64,000 nucleotides of DNA from Aeromicrobium panaciterrae (GTDB taxonomy: Bacteria > Actinomycetota > Actinomycetes > Propionibacteriales > Nocardioidaceae), in contig NZ_JAVDWH010000001.1 of NCBI RefSeq assembly GCF_031457275.1, positions 1,674,001 to 1,738,000 on the forward strand, written 5' to 3'. Under the pieces are notes generated by a model, which worked only from the letters and a program-made list of their open reading frames with translations, was not told where the DNA came from and searched no databases. Below are positions 1 to 8,688 of this stretch, in pieces (position 1 is the stretch's first letter; each line of letters begins with the position of its first letter). Both the position numbers and the translations under genes were made by a program.

Positions 1-344
1 CGGTTATGGGGGAGGGCATTGACCTTCATCACGAGTGTCGACACCTGATTCACCATGATCTCGACTGGAACCCGAGTGTCCTGGAGCAACGGACCGGAAG
101 GCTTGACCGCATCGGTGCTCTTGCCGAGCATGACGGCTGCAACATCGACGTCTATGAGCCGTATCTGGCAGGCACACACGACGAGAAGATGTTCCGAGTC
201 GTCAAAGATCGCGCCGGCTGGTTCGACGTCGTGATGGGGCGACCCGTCGCCCACGACGAAGCGCACACCGACGCTGAGGAAAGCCGTGTACCGCTTCCTG
301 CGGCGATCGTCGACGCGCTGACGATGGATCTTGAGAGCAGGTAG
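1..344 (+). CDS. SNF2/superfamily-2 helicase, C-terminal fragment (cut by window edge)
   Basis: Only the last ~114 codons are visible; the frame is open to the left edge. The segment GIDLHHECRHLIHHDLDWNP followed by QRTGRLDRIG is the motif V/VI region of SF2 helicases of the SNF2 kind. It is followed by a short charged tail. Such proteins are common in anti-phage loci (for example the DrmD-type SNF2 helicase of DISARM), and the next gene is a restriction-nuclease-like protein, but the missing N-terminus prevents a family call. A duplex translocase or helicase role is inferred from the motif alone. Confidence 0.75.
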   Translation, partial: VMGEGIDLHHECRHLIHHDLDWNPSVLEQRTGRLDRIGALAEHDGCNIDVYEPYLAGTHDEKMFRVVKDRAGWFDVVMGRPVAHDEAHTDAEESRVPLPAAIVDALTMDLESR

Positions 345-415
345 GCGGAATCCCGCGATCGCCCAAGGCGCCCACGCAAATCGAGTCGGCCACCTCCGAA
401 CGGCATGATGTCTCC

Positions 416-928
416 ATGACTCACCTGTCTAATCGAGACAACTCCGGGGGTCATCAATCGAGAACTGCCCGGACAGCTGAACTTGTCGACAAACTGCATT
501 CGATCGTGTCCGAGTTAGAGAGTATGCATCCGGGAAGGAAATTTCCCTTGGACGGACACCTTGTCGGGTCGATTGGCGAGGCGGCGGCAGAAACACTTTT
601 CGATCTCGAACTTCTGCCAGCTTCTACGTCTGGCCATGATGCAATCGCGACCGACGGGCGCCGTGTGGAAATCAAGGCGACATACGGGACGCAGGGTGTT
701 GGGATCCGCAGCACTTCGGAGCAACACGCGGATGCTCTGGTGGTTCTCCGATTGTCGCGGGACCCGCGAATCGGTCACGAGATCGTCTTCAACGGACCCT
801 TTCGGATCGCATCGGACGTCGCCGGCAAGATGCAAAGCAACGGTCAAGCTCGGGTGAGCTTGAGCCGTCTCCGATCGTTAAACGCGGCCGTCCCACAGGC
901 AGATCGCGTCCCATTCCGCAGCGCCTAG
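416..928 (+). CDS. DUF6998-type, PD-(D/E)XK-like protein
   Basis: A 170-aa soluble protein. The central block HPGRKFPLDGHLVGSIGE, then a conserved LLPASTSGHDA, then DGRRVEIKAT is characteristic of the DUF6998 family as I remember it. The E-x-K of VEIKAT is the typical end of a PD-(D/E)XK nuclease core, so nuclease or nucleic-acid binding is plausible but unproven. It lies 71 bp behind the helicase on the same strand, consistent with one transcription unit, and its last 4 bp overlap the convergent gene at 925. The roughly 35-residue N-terminus is poorly conserved-looking, so a later start is possible. Confidence 0.6.
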   Translation: MTHLSNRDNSGGHQSRTARTAELVDKLHSIVSELESMHPGRKFPLDGHLVGSIGEAAAETLFDLELLPASTSGHDAIATDGRRVEIKATYGTQGVGIRSTSEQHADALVVLRLSRDPRIGHEIVFNGPFRIASDVAGKMQSNGQARVSLSRLRSLNAAVPQADRVPFRSA

Positions 929-1458
929 GTGTCGAGCGCGTCGTCCATGGAGTGCGTGACTGGTTCGTCATCCGCTCCCAATTGGAATCTAATGTCATTC
1001 CATCGGTTGTTCGCTTGCGGGAGTGGCTCAGTTGGAGTCATCTCTGAACGCTTCATCGCGCAGTCGTACGAGACGAGTGACGAGACTTCAGTTGTCCGCC
1101 GGTCGACGAAGAACGGGTTACCTCCGACATAAAGGACGCCCTCAGGAAGTGGCTCGTAGTCGGGGGAGTAGTGCGTAGCATCCGCCCGCACGCCGATGAT
1201 CGGGAACGGTGCGTCGGTGAGGTAGACCGTCGCTAGTGCGAGGAGGTCCGCGTCCTCCGGACTCATGCGCGCGGCTATCCCGTGGGCCTCAGCGACGGCG
1301 AGACGAAGCCGCCACATGAAGGGGCGGGGGAGTACGTCGGAGTTCACGACCCGAGCTAGAAAGCGGGACCGGGTAGGAGAGATCGCATCGTCCTCGTAGT
1401 CCTCGCTCGGCTCAAAGCCGTAGTCGTTCCACCGGGTCCTCCGAGGCACGGGGCTCAC
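925..1458 (-). CDS. Hypothetical protein with YrhB/Imm35-like segment
   Basis: A 177-aa protein, third gene of a tightly coupled three-gene minus-strand operon (4-bp ATGA overlap with its predecessor). The segment LPEGVLYVGGNPFFVDRRT followed by EVSSL resembles the strand pattern of YrhB/immunity-protein-35 domains (a GNxPxxVDRxTG-type motif), but the match is short. No signal peptide or membrane segment is visible. No toxin gene is adjacent, so if it is an immunity-type protein it is an orphan. It converges on the DUF6998 gene with a 4-bp overlap. Confidence 0.55.
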   Translation of the reverse strand: MSPVPRRTRWNDYGFEPSEDYEDDAISPTRSRFLARVVNSDVLPRPFMWRLRLAVAEAHGIAARMSPEDADLLALATVYLTDAPFPIIGVRADATHYSPDYEPLPEGVLYVGGNPFFVDRRTTEVSSLVSYDCAMKRSEMTPTEPLPQANNRWNDIRFQLGADDEPVTHSMDDALDT

Positions 1459-1730
1459 GGCTTTTCTTCGCCGTGGTCCTTGACGAGTTCGAACCCGTTC
1501 TCATGCCATCGCGGGTGCGAGTGCGGCGGCTCCTTCGACCACTCGGTTTCGGGGTCGGCGGCTTTACGCCTCGCTTCTTCGAGGGTCCACGTGCCGCCGC
1601 TCCAACGGCTCCAGTCGGGCTCGGGGAACTTCTCGGGGTGCGCGGCTCGGTACGCCGCAGCTTCTGCTTCCTCTGCCAGCAGGAACTCGATGCTCTCGGC
1701 GTCCTCGTGGGGGTTGAACTCGCGGGTCAT
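1455..1730 (-). CDS. Small acidic hypothetical protein (91 aa)
   Basis: Short, Glu/Ala/Trp-rich protein with no recognised domain. Reality is supported by 4-bp start/stop overlaps on both sides (with 1727-2113 and 925-1458), the pattern of a translationally coupled operon. The acidic helical N-terminus (EFLLAEEAEAAAYRAAHPEKF) is followed by a proline- and tryptophan-rich tail. Function unknown. Confidence 0.5.
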   Translation of the reverse strand: MTREFNPHEDAESIEFLLAEEAEAAAYRAAHPEKFPEPDWSRWSGGTWTLEEARRKAADPETEWSKEPPHSHPRWHENGFELVKDHGEEKP

Positions 1731-2113
1731 ACGCTACTCAGATTCGTGTCGACGTCGCGTTCGATCAGGATCCTTGTCGAGACTGGCCGTTCTATGCCTG
1801 GGGTTCCGATTCCATGGGTGTCCCAGCGGTCGAGAGCTAGCATCTCCGCAGCGCCCGCCAATATGTCGGCGAGTCGAGCAGCCTGATCCGCGGGGAAGTT
1901 GTCCTTGAACACCTGGACACGCACCGTTCCGGTGGTGTGTGGGTGCCCAGCCTCCGCATCTTGCGTGAGGGCGACATAAAACCAGTCGTTGTCGACGAAT
2001 ACGCGGCGGCAGGAGAAGACTTCCGCGTTGAGGGTGGAGTCGAGGGGATCGTGCTCGACAGTGCACCAACTGAGGCAGGACGGGTTGTTCGTGACTGCAA
2101 ACAGTTGGGTCAT
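1727..2113 (-). CDS. DUF6907-like hypothetical protein
   Basis: A 128-aa protein if translated from ATG 2113 (MTQLFAVTNNPSC). ATG 2122 is an in-frame alternative, and the open frame continues to 2260 but with unconvincing, Arg-rich sequence. The N-terminal CLSWCTVEHDP resembles the CPxWCxxxH opening of DUF6907-type proteins found in actinomycete mobile elements, and the C-terminal half has an AARLADILAGAAEML helix. It is the first gene of the three-gene minus-strand operon ending at 925. The Cys-x-x-x-Cys near the N-terminus could bind metal; function is unknown. Confidence 0.55.
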   Translation of the reverse strand: MTQLFAVTNNPSCLSWCTVEHDPLDSTLNAEVFSCRRVFVDNDWFYVALTQDAEAGHPHTTGTVRVQVFKDNFPADQAARLADILAGAAEMLALDRWDTHGIGTPGIERPVSTRILIERDVDTNLSSV

Positions 2114-2281
2114 AAGAACCATGCTGCCCGTAGGGTCTGACACTTCGTGCTCTCCGAACGGACCTCGAGCCCTTCTTTGAAAGCGTCTTCGACATTGACC
2201 TTTCGTCGTCGTCCGGCCAGAGCGCGTCCGCGGGCGAGCGAAAGACAGTGATCGCCGCACGCATCCCCTAGCCTCTTCGAT

Positions 2282-3148
2282 ATGCGAATCGATCTACACG
2301 CGCATTCCCGGCGCAGCGACGGCACTGATACTCCATCTGAACTCGTCGAAGCCGCGGGAAAGGCACGCCTCGACGTCGTGGCGATCACGGATCACGACAA
2401 CACCGAAGGGTGGGCCGAGGCCGCCGAGGCCGCGTTGACGAAGGGCATTCGACTAGTCAAGGGCGTCGAAATGACCACGAATTGTGCTGGGAGCACGGTT
2501 CACCTGTTGGGGTACGAGTTCGATCCTGAAGACCCCACGTTGGTGGCTGAATTCGCACGGGCGCGAGATATGCGTGAGGAACGGGTCGACAAGATCCTCA
2601 ACGAACTAAGGCTGCTCGGGCACAAGATCTCACGAGCCGATGTTGAAGCCGCCGCCGCAGGCGCACCAATAGGCAAGCCGCATTTCAACCGAGCGTTGGT
2701 AGCCAACGGCCTGACGATTCCCGAAGGCACGACCTACAAAGAGTTACTGAAAGGTGGCCAGGCGTACGTCAAGCGCACCTACTCCGTCGACCTCGCCGAT
2801 GCCGTCAGGATGATCACTGAAGCCGACGGAAAAGCTGTGGTCGCACATCCGTGGGCGCGAAGAGGCCGAGATGTGATCACACCAGCAGTCCTGTCGCAGC
2901 TCAAGGAGGTCGGCTTGGCTGGGCTCGAGGTGAATCATCCTGATCACGAGCTGCCCGATCGTGCTGAACTCACCGCCATGGCAAAGGAGTTGGACCTCGC
3001 AGTGACTGGCGGAAGTGACTACCACGGATCTGGAAAGCAACTCCCGAAGTTCGCGTTGGGGGCGTGTAAGACCGACGTAGAGCAGTACTACCAACTCTTC
3101 GACTGTGGCACTCCGGGCAAGATCACCGATATCGATCCAAAATGCTGA
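2282..3148 (+). CDS. PHP domain phosphoesterase (YciV/TrpH-like)
   Basis: A 288-aa metal-dependent phosphoesterase. The PHP metal-binding motifs are all present: DLHAHSRRSDG at residues 3-13, AITDHDNTEG around residues 38-47, a central E, AHPWA around residue 190, and GGSDYHG near residue 246. Members of this family hydrolyse 3',5'-nucleoside bisphosphates or short oligonucleotides; the exact substrate here is inferred by family. The start ATG 2282 places the first motif at the expected distance. The 3' end overlaps the next gene by 7 bp, suggesting co-translation with the YrhB-like protein. Confidence 0.85.
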   Translation: MRIDLHAHSRRSDGTDTPSELVEAAGKARLDVVAITDHDNTEGWAEAAEAALTKGIRLVKGVEMTTNCAGSTVHLLGYEFDPEDPTLVAEFARARDMREERVDKILNELRLLGHKISRADVEAAAAGAPIGKPHFNRALVANGLTIPEGTTYKELLKGGQAYVKRTYSVDLADAVRMITEADGKAVVAHPWARRGRDVITPAVLSQLKEVGLAGLEVNHPDHELPDRAELTAMAKELDLAVTGGSDYHGSGKQLPKFALGACKTDVEQYYQLFDCGTPGKITDIDPKC

Positions 3149-3849
3149 GCCATCAAAAAGCGAAGCGGTACGCCGACCAGCACCTCCGCGCTCGAGACTC
3201 GTCGTGCGTCGCGGGACCAGCCAGCCGCGATGCCCGCTGGGCGGTCTGGGTCGTCTCATACGTCGACCCCCTAGACCCCGACGAGATGCTCCTCGGAGGC
3301 GCATTGGTAGTGACGGACGACGGCGAGGTCCATGAAATCAGCTCTCAGTACGACGCGGTCGACCAATTGATGTGGCGCCAGATGGCTGCATACGCCGATG
3401 AGCAGCACCTCAAGCTCCTGAAGGACACGGAGACGCGACGCGATAGCAGCAATGATCGGGTCTTGGAGGAAGGGATGAGCGGAATCTACGAGGGCACCCC
3501 CGCAGACGCGATAGAGCGCGCGCTTGAGAAACAGGCCACCCATTCGCCTGGCTACGGAGTCGGGATCTTAGTTCCAGCTGTCGATTCGTTTCTGCAGTGG
3601 GCATTGGCGACTGCCCGAGGGCACGAGTTCGATGTGGTCGAGATGAAGCCTCCAATCGACTCGGCGTCGCGACGCGATCTAGTTGACCGGGGCTATCGCC
3701 TGAAACCGGGGCTGGAAGACATCGACATTTGGGAGCCAGCAGAGTCCAAGTTCATGTGGGCCAGTCATGCTGCGCTCATCGACTTTCTTGTCGAAGAACT
3801 CACTTTCGTTGCCGGTGCTGGCCCATTTACCTACGAGATATACCCCTAA
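3142..3849 (+). CDS. YrhB-domain-like hypothetical protein
   Basis: A 235-aa soluble protein overlapping the PHP gene by 7 bp. Its first ~85 residues (helix SHQKAKRYADQHL, then WAVWVVSYVDPLDP, then a GGALVVTDDGEVHEIS strand pair) follow the YrhB/immunity-35 layout of an N-terminal helix and a beta sheet ending in a V-x-x-DGEVH motif. The C-terminal ~150 residues are not recognised. With 925-1458 this is the second YrhB-like gene in the island. Role unknown; coupling to PHP suggests a joint function. Confidence 0.6.
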   Translation: MLSHQKAKRYADQHLRARDSSCVAGPASRDARWAVWVVSYVDPLDPDEMLLGGALVVTDDGEVHEISSQYDAVDQLMWRQMAAYADEQHLKLLKDTETRRDSSNDRVLEEGMSGIYEGTPADAIERALEKQATHSPGYGVGILVPAVDSFLQWALATARGHEFDVVEMKPPIDSASRRDLVDRGYRLKPGLEDIDIWEPAESKFMWASHAALIDFLVEELTFVAGAGPFTYEIYP

Positions 3850-3910
3850 CAATCGGGGCAGTCTGCGAGGATCATCCGTGTCCGGTCGAGCCCAGGACAG
3901 GAGATGCGCC

Positions 3911-4603
3911 TTGAATCCGCTGCAGCAGCCAACTCTCGTCGCCTACTACGACGCCCGGATGCCGGTCGTCGAGCAAGCTGCGACGAGACTTCAGGCCCTA
4001 GACCGGGCCGAGGCGGAGGTCGCGTTGGCTCACGTGGCCGAGCATGTCCGAGATCTCGCGCATGCACTTCCGGCTGATCGTTTCGACATGATCGCCGTCT
4101 CGGTCGTTGACGACCTCTACAAGACGATCAGCAACGCTGCCGCGTGGTCTGAAGAAGCAGACCTTTACATCGGCGCCGTGTTCGGATCCTTCCTTGGCGT
4201 CGCAGCTGATCGTGGTCGTCACCTGCAGTATGTGATCGACAACTTGTACGAGGATCTGACCCGACCGCTCCACATCTTCCCCTATGTGTTCACGGCCGCC
4301 GGGCTCGTTTACGCATGCCCGCAGCACTCAGCGGCGCACCTCGCGAAGGTGGATGGCGGGTCCGTCGGCGAGACGCCTGCGGTGGAGGGATTGGCCTTCT
4401 GGATCGCCGAGGGTCGCTACCTCGCTCGGGAGGTCGTTTTTGCAGCGGCCGCTGCTGGCCGGCATTTTGTCTATCTTGACGCCAACCTCGAGGAAGGCGG
4501 CCTTGAGCCGGTACTCGAACTTTCAGCGGCGCCGGGAGTTGTGAGTGTGTTCCGCAACGAGGCTCCAACTGACGGTTCAAACGTCTCCGTGCGGATTGGG
4601 TGA
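3911..4603 (+). CDS. Hypothetical protein (230 aa)
   Basis: The start is TTG 3911, preceded by ACAGGAG with a 7-nt spacer. The open frame reaches back to 3767 but that part overlaps the previous gene and reads unnaturally. The protein is soluble and helical, with an internal acidic helix (ALDRAEAEVALAHVAEHV) and a C-terminal region (FAAAAAGRHFVYLDANLEEGG). I do not recognise a domain. It sits 61 bp after the YrhB-like gene on the same strand and may belong to the PHP operon. Confidence 0.5.
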   Translation: MNPLQQPTLVAYYDARMPVVEQAATRLQALDRAEAEVALAHVAEHVRDLAHALPADRFDMIAVSVVDDLYKTISNAAAWSEEADLYIGAVFGSFLGVAADRGRHLQYVIDNLYEDLTRPLHIFPYVFTAAGLVYACPQHSAAHLAKVDGGSVGETPAVEGLAFWIAEGRYLAREVVFAAAAAGRHFVYLDANLEEGGLEPVLELSAAPGVVSVFRNEAPTDGSNVSVRIG

Positions 4604-4633
4604 TGGCTACGTCGCAGTTGGTACTCGGGTGGC

Positions 4634-5269
4634 TCAGCGCGCGGGAAGGTCTTCGAGAGCCGCGAAAAGCGCGACCCACGGTTCAGTGCCAACCTCAAGT
4701 TTTTCGTGTAGTCGAGTCTGTGGGTTCCAGATTTCGCATTCAAACATCCGTCGCATAGGGGAAACGCCGAGACGAATCGGGCGCACCCACTTTTCGCCAT
4801 CGGAGGCCTGGGATTCCTCCGTGCGGGAGCCCAGTATGGCTGTAACTGCTCTGATCTTCTCGAAGAGTTCGGCAATTCGCTCAGGTGCCGATGAGTCCGA
4901 ATAGAGTCCACCAAAGCCGCTCTGAACTACGAAAGCGAGAGGCCCCCAGGCCATACGCCACGTGATCGCGTAGCTCGTTATGCCGTGACCTCCGTGACTC
5001 AAAGTGGCGTGATCAACGACAGGCCCGGTGATGTAGGAATAGGAGGACATCAAGTAGTCGTCGATGCGAGTGGGTCGGTCAAATTCTTCTGTCGTCCACA
5101 GCCAAGGTTCGTCTTGGCGAAGGCGTGTCCTGAGTTCGTCCGGAACTGGCGGCATCGTCAAACCTGCTTCAAGCAGCGTCGACTGCATCAATTTGTATCC
5201 CGCGCCGGGGTGAGCGCAGTTCGGACAGAACGATTCCTGTGAATCACAGCAGCGAGCAGCGTTGTTCAC
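4634..5269 (-). CDS. Hypothetical protein with N-terminal CPNC segment
   Basis: About 211 aa from GTG 5269, which has GAGGTGG upstream; ATG 5188 (MQSTLLEAGL) is the main alternative and would remove the CPNC motif. The body has several aromatic-rich strands (YSYITGPVVDHATLSHGG, ITSYAITWRMAWGPLAFVVQ) and no membrane segment or recognised domain. It converges with the 3911-4603 gene and is divergent from the sigma-factor gene at 5401, so the two may share a ~130-bp promoter region. Confidence 0.5.
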   Translation of the reverse strand: MNNAARCCDSQESFCPNCAHPGAGYKLMQSTLLEAGLTMPPVPDELRTRLRQDEPWLWTTEEFDRPTRIDDYLMSSYSYITGPVVDHATLSHGGHGITSYAITWRMAWGPLAFVVQSGFGGLYSDSSAPERIAELFEKIRAVTAILGSRTEESQASDGEKWVRPIRLGVSPMRRMFECEIWNPQTRLHEKLEVGTEPWVALFAALEDLPAR

Positions 5270-5400
5270 GATCCACCTCAATCCAGTTGTTCGCGTCGAA
5301 GAGACGCCGTACGAGCACGGACGATGCCTGGTCGAGAAATGTGACGGCGGACGCTGCCCCTGCAGTATGTTTGCGGCGAATCCGTAAGGAGCTGCGCGCG

Positions 5401-5949
5401 ATGGACGAAGGTGTTGACGACATCGTGTCAATCGCGCACAAGCTCGCGCGGGTCGAGGCGAGAAGCTGGCGACCCGAGGACCAGAAGGACCTGGCGCAAG
5501 ATGCCCTGGCCAAGTACGCGAGGCATTTCGGCCCACATTCGTCCCCGGATGAACCCCAAGCGTGGCTTCGCGTCGTGATCCGCACGACCGCGGCAGACAT
5601 CAGCCGTGCCCGGGAGCAGCCAGTACTTCTTCCGCCGGTGGCCGAAGATGGCGATTTGCTCTTGGACGTCCTCACATTGAAGGCAGTTGGCCCTTCATAT
5701 CAAGTAGTCACGTTCGAATTCCTCAGCTCGATCTTGGACCGTCTCGACGTGGCAGAGGCTCAAATGATCCGATGGAAGTACATCGATGGGCGATCAGCAG
5801 ACTGGATCGGCCGACAGACCGGGCAATCTTCGGCAGCTGCTCGGAAATCGGTCAGCCGAGCCCTCGCGTCGCTTCGCGTGGTCGTCGACGGCGATCCGGA
5901 GATTCAATCTGACCTCCGAACGACTATGTCGAGGTGGTACTCGGAGTGA
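5401..5949 (+). CDS. Sigma-70-family (ECF-like) RNA polymerase sigma factor
   Basis: A 182-aa protein from ATG 5401, which has AAGGAG upstream; the frame continues upstream to 5239 but that part reads as non-coding. Residues ~15-65 resemble sigma region 2 (KDLAQDALAKYARHF, then AWLRVVIRTTAADISRARE). Residues ~120-165 resemble region 4 (DRLDVAEAQMIRWKYIDGRS, then the helix-turn-helix ADWIGRQTGQSSAAARKSVS). Between them is a short linker, giving the minimal ECF layout. No anti-sigma gene with a transmembrane segment is adjacent. An HNH nuclease and a RecB-like nuclease follow on the same strand, so they are candidate targets. Confidence 0.7.
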   Translation: MDEGVDDIVSIAHKLARVEARSWRPEDQKDLAQDALAKYARHFGPHSSPDEPQAWLRVVIRTTAADISRAREQPVLLPPVAEDGDLLLDVLTLKAVGPSYQVVTFEFLSSILDRLDVAEAQMIRWKYIDGRSADWIGRQTGQSSAAARKSVSRALASLRVVVDGDPEIQSDLRTTMSRWYSE

Positions 5950-6103
5950 ATTCTGTAGTCGACGCATCGGTCGATGTCACGTTTTCACAACGACAGTCGT
6001 CCTTGTTGGTGTCGGCCCGAGATGAGACGAACGAGCTACATCCGAACAATACGTTCGGAAGCCGTCATTCCACGCACTAAACCGCAGCCCTGGAGGAAAC
6101 GCT

Positions 6104-7027
6104 ATGCCAATCGATCCGTCGGAAACCCACGCGCCAACGGTCAAGGTGGGGGCGCTCGTAAAGGCAAACCTCGACTCAGTCATCGCCTTCTGTGAAACCG
6201 AGGACGAAGGCGAGATCCTGCGTCTCCTCGACCCCGCTTACTCGAATGAAACGTTCGGGCTGAACTTTCCCTTCTGCAAACTCGCCGACGACATCGCCGT
6301 TGGGAGTGCCGAGAATGCTCGCTACTGGAAGCCGGTCTTTACTGTCGGCCCGTCCCGTATCCGCGTCACGAGCATGTGGTTCGAAAAGAGTGCGCCGAGG
6401 TTCATCGCCTACCTCGCTGGCAAGGGCATCGTCAGTGAGACTGGCGCCGTTGAGTTGGCAGCGAGGGCGGTCAAAGTAACCAACACGGCGTCGAAGGCGG
6501 CCGTGCGGTCAAAGGGACGTTACAAGGGGCATGCGATTGGGAATGCCCAGAATTCGTTCGTCCGCACGATGCTCAGCAATCTGGGGCAGGAGTCATTTAC
6601 CCAACACGACTGGAACGCGACCATCGCGTACTTCGATCACCGTTGTGCCTACTGCGGTGTCGAGGCGAAGCTTGTTGTGGACCACGCCGTTCCCATCAAC
6701 AGAGAGAGCCTTGGCGAACATCGCCTCGGCAACTTGGTGCCTTCCTGCGATCCGTGTAACAGCAAGAAGAAGAACACAGATTTTCGTGAGTTCAGCGGCG
6801 ATAACGAAGCGGTCATCTCGAGGATCGAGGCGTACATGGACAGCCGTGGATACAAACCGCTCGGTGACAACGAGCAGATCCGACTCTTCCTCAAGACGGC
6901 TTACACCGAGGTTGGGGACCTGGCTCAGCGGTATCTCCTCCTGCTCAACTCCTTCGCGGGCGAGACGGACGCGATGTCCGTTGGAGTTGGAGCGCAGACG
7001 ACCGTCGGCCCCGCCAAGGTCGGGTGA
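6104..7027 (+). CDS. HNH endonuclease
   Basis: A 307-aa protein from ATG 6104, which has GGAGG upstream. Residues ~180-225 form an HNH finger: HRCAYCGVEAKLVVDHAVP, then LGNLVPSCDPCNSKKKN, with the two CxxC pairs and the DH core intact. The N-terminal ~150 residues are unrecognised and could be a specificity or sensor domain. Its stop overlaps the GTG start of the RecB-like nuclease by 4 bp, so the two nucleases are translationally coupled and probably work together. Endonuclease activity is inferred from the intact motif. Confidence 0.85.
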   Translation: MPIDPSETHAPTVKVGALVKANLDSVIAFCETEDEGEILRLLDPAYSNETFGLNFPFCKLADDIAVGSAENARYWKPVFTVGPSRIRVTSMWFEKSAPRFIAYLAGKGIVSETGAVELAARAVKVTNTASKAAVRSKGRYKGHAIGNAQNSFVRTMLSNLGQESFTQHDWNATIAYFDHRCAYCGVEAKLVVDHAVPINRESLGEHRLGNLVPSCDPCNSKKKNTDFREFSGDNEAVISRIEAYMDSRGYKPLGDNEQIRLFLKTAYTEVGDLAQRYLLLLNSFAGETDAMSVGVGAQTTVGPAKVG

Positions 7028-8688
7028 AGATGCCAATGGGTCCAACTCCAATCCTGCTTACCGGGTATGACGCTAAGCGGTGCGCGCGCAGAGTGCACAA
7101 CGAGTGGGACGCGTCGATTCCAAAAGTTGAATGGGAGCCTCCGGCAGACCTCCAGATGCGCTTCGATGCGGGGAAAGATTTCGAGAAGGTGGTCTTCGCG
7201 GAGATTCGAACTGAGCTCGGCGAAGTTCGCTCTGTTGATCTGTCGGATGTTCGTGGCAAGTCGGCGGCGATCGATGCCACGGTCAGCGCGATTGCAGATG
7301 ACATCGAGCTAATCCTCGGTGGTTGGCTCCCAGACGACACAGAGGGTGGAAGAACCGGGCGTCCGGACTTGCTGCTCCGCACCGCACCGGGAGAGTACGT
7401 GCCAGGCGACGTCAAAGGCCACAAAGTCATCGGACAACGAATCAAAGGTGAACTGACCTACTCGACCATCCACGATCCAGGCATCCGGCTAACGAGTCCC
7501 GGGTATGCCGCCGAGACGACCACGCGCATAGACGATTATCTGCAACTCGCGCATTACCGCCGAATGCTCGAAGCGATTGGCCGAGCAGGTGCGCAAGCGC
7601 ACGGTTTCATCATTGGCAGCGATCAGCATCCTGTGTTGACGAGAACAGGTCGAGTGCTCACATGGGTCGACCTGGACACCCCCTTGTTCACGACCTACTC
7701 AAGATCACAAGGAACTGCCAAGCGATCCGCTCTAGAGCGGTACGACCACGAGCAGACATTCCGACTCAAAGTCGCCCGCGCAGCTGTGGACGGCGCAGAG
7801 CCGTTAGTAGGACCGATCTTTACCACCGAGTGCGACTCGTGCCCCTGGACGGACTACTGCCACGAACTGGTTGGTCCAGATGTCGCAAGCGACCAGATAA
7901 GGTCCGGTCGACTGAGCGTGCGGGAATGGGACGCCCTTGCTTCAGGGGGCGTCACGTCTGTCGAACAGTTGGCAAGCCTCGACACGGCTGATCCGGAGTT
8001 CCAAGGCTCTTACCTTCCCGAGGTCACCCACCTTCGAGATGCCCTCCCGAGGCTCGACACGGCTGTTCGTCGTGCGCGCATGCTCCGAGACGGCGTCATA
8101 CTCGAGAGGACGACATCTGGGGCAATCCGCGTGCCTCGTGCCGATATCGAGATCGACTTCGACATCGAATGGGATCCGAGTGACCAGGTGTACCTCTGGG
8201 GCGCACTCGTGAGGCGGCTAGACGGGGTGGAGACCTATCACCCTGTGGTGACTTGGAACGCGATTGACGACGCTGCTGCCGTCGAATTGGCGACCCAGTT
8301 CGCGACATGGTTGCGCGGGGAGATTCGGTCTGCCGAAGCCGCCGGTCAATCGTTGCTGGTCTATCACTATTCGTCGCCCGAGCCCGGGTATCTGAAGCGG
8401 ATCCTCGGGGAGCCGGCGGTGACTGATCTCCTGAGCCATTTCGTTGATCTGCTGCCGATTGTCCGAAAGAACTTCTTTGGCCTCCATGGACTTGGAATCA
8501 AGAAGGTTGCGCCAGCCTTCGGATTCAACTGGTGCGATGAGGACCCCGGCGGCCTTCAGTCACAATTGTGGTTGCTGGACGCTCGGGGTGCGAAAGACGA
8601 CCCGACGCGACTCGCAGCCCAACAACGAATCCTTCGCTACAACGAAGACGACGTGCGAGCAACGGCAGCGATTCGCAACGGCATTTGA
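7024..8688 (+). CDS. TM0106-type RecB-like nuclease with RNase H-like domain
   Basis: A 554-aa protein from GTG 7024. The N-terminal half has RecB/Cas4-like PD-(D/E)XK elements (GRPDLLLRTAPG, then YVPGDVKGHK). It also has a probable iron-sulfur cysteine set: one Cys near the N-terminus (DAKRCARR) and three in TTECDSCPWTDYC. The C-terminal half reads as a DEDD-type exonuclease domain (IEIDFDIEWDP, and YNEDDVRAT at the extreme end). This two-nuclease layout matches the TM0106 family. It is coupled by a 4-bp overlap to the HNH gene. DNA processing or defence is a plausible role; substrate unknown. Confidence 0.8.
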   Translation: MKMPMGPTPILLTGYDAKRCARRVHNEWDASIPKVEWEPPADLQMRFDAGKDFEKVVFAEIRTELGEVRSVDLSDVRGKSAAIDATVSAIADDIELILGGWLPDDTEGGRTGRPDLLLRTAPGEYVPGDVKGHKVIGQRIKGELTYSTIHDPGIRLTSPGYAAETTTRIDDYLQLAHYRRMLEAIGRAGAQAHGFIIGSDQHPVLTRTGRVLTWVDLDTPLFTTYSRSQGTAKRSALERYDHEQTFRLKVARAAVDGAEPLVGPIFTTECDSCPWTDYCHELVGPDVASDQIRSGRLSVREWDALASGGVTSVEQLASLDTADPEFQGSYLPEVTHLRDALPRLDTAVRRARMLRDGVILERTTSGAIRVPRADIEIDFDIEWDPSDQVYLWGALVRRLDGVETYHPVVTWNAIDDAAAVELATQFATWLRGEIRSAEAAGQSLLVYHYSSPEPGYLKRILGEPAVTDLLSHFVDLLPIVRKNFFGLHGLGIKKVAPAFGFNWCDEDPGGLQSQLWLLDARGAKDDPTRLAAQQRILRYNEDDVRATAAIRNGI

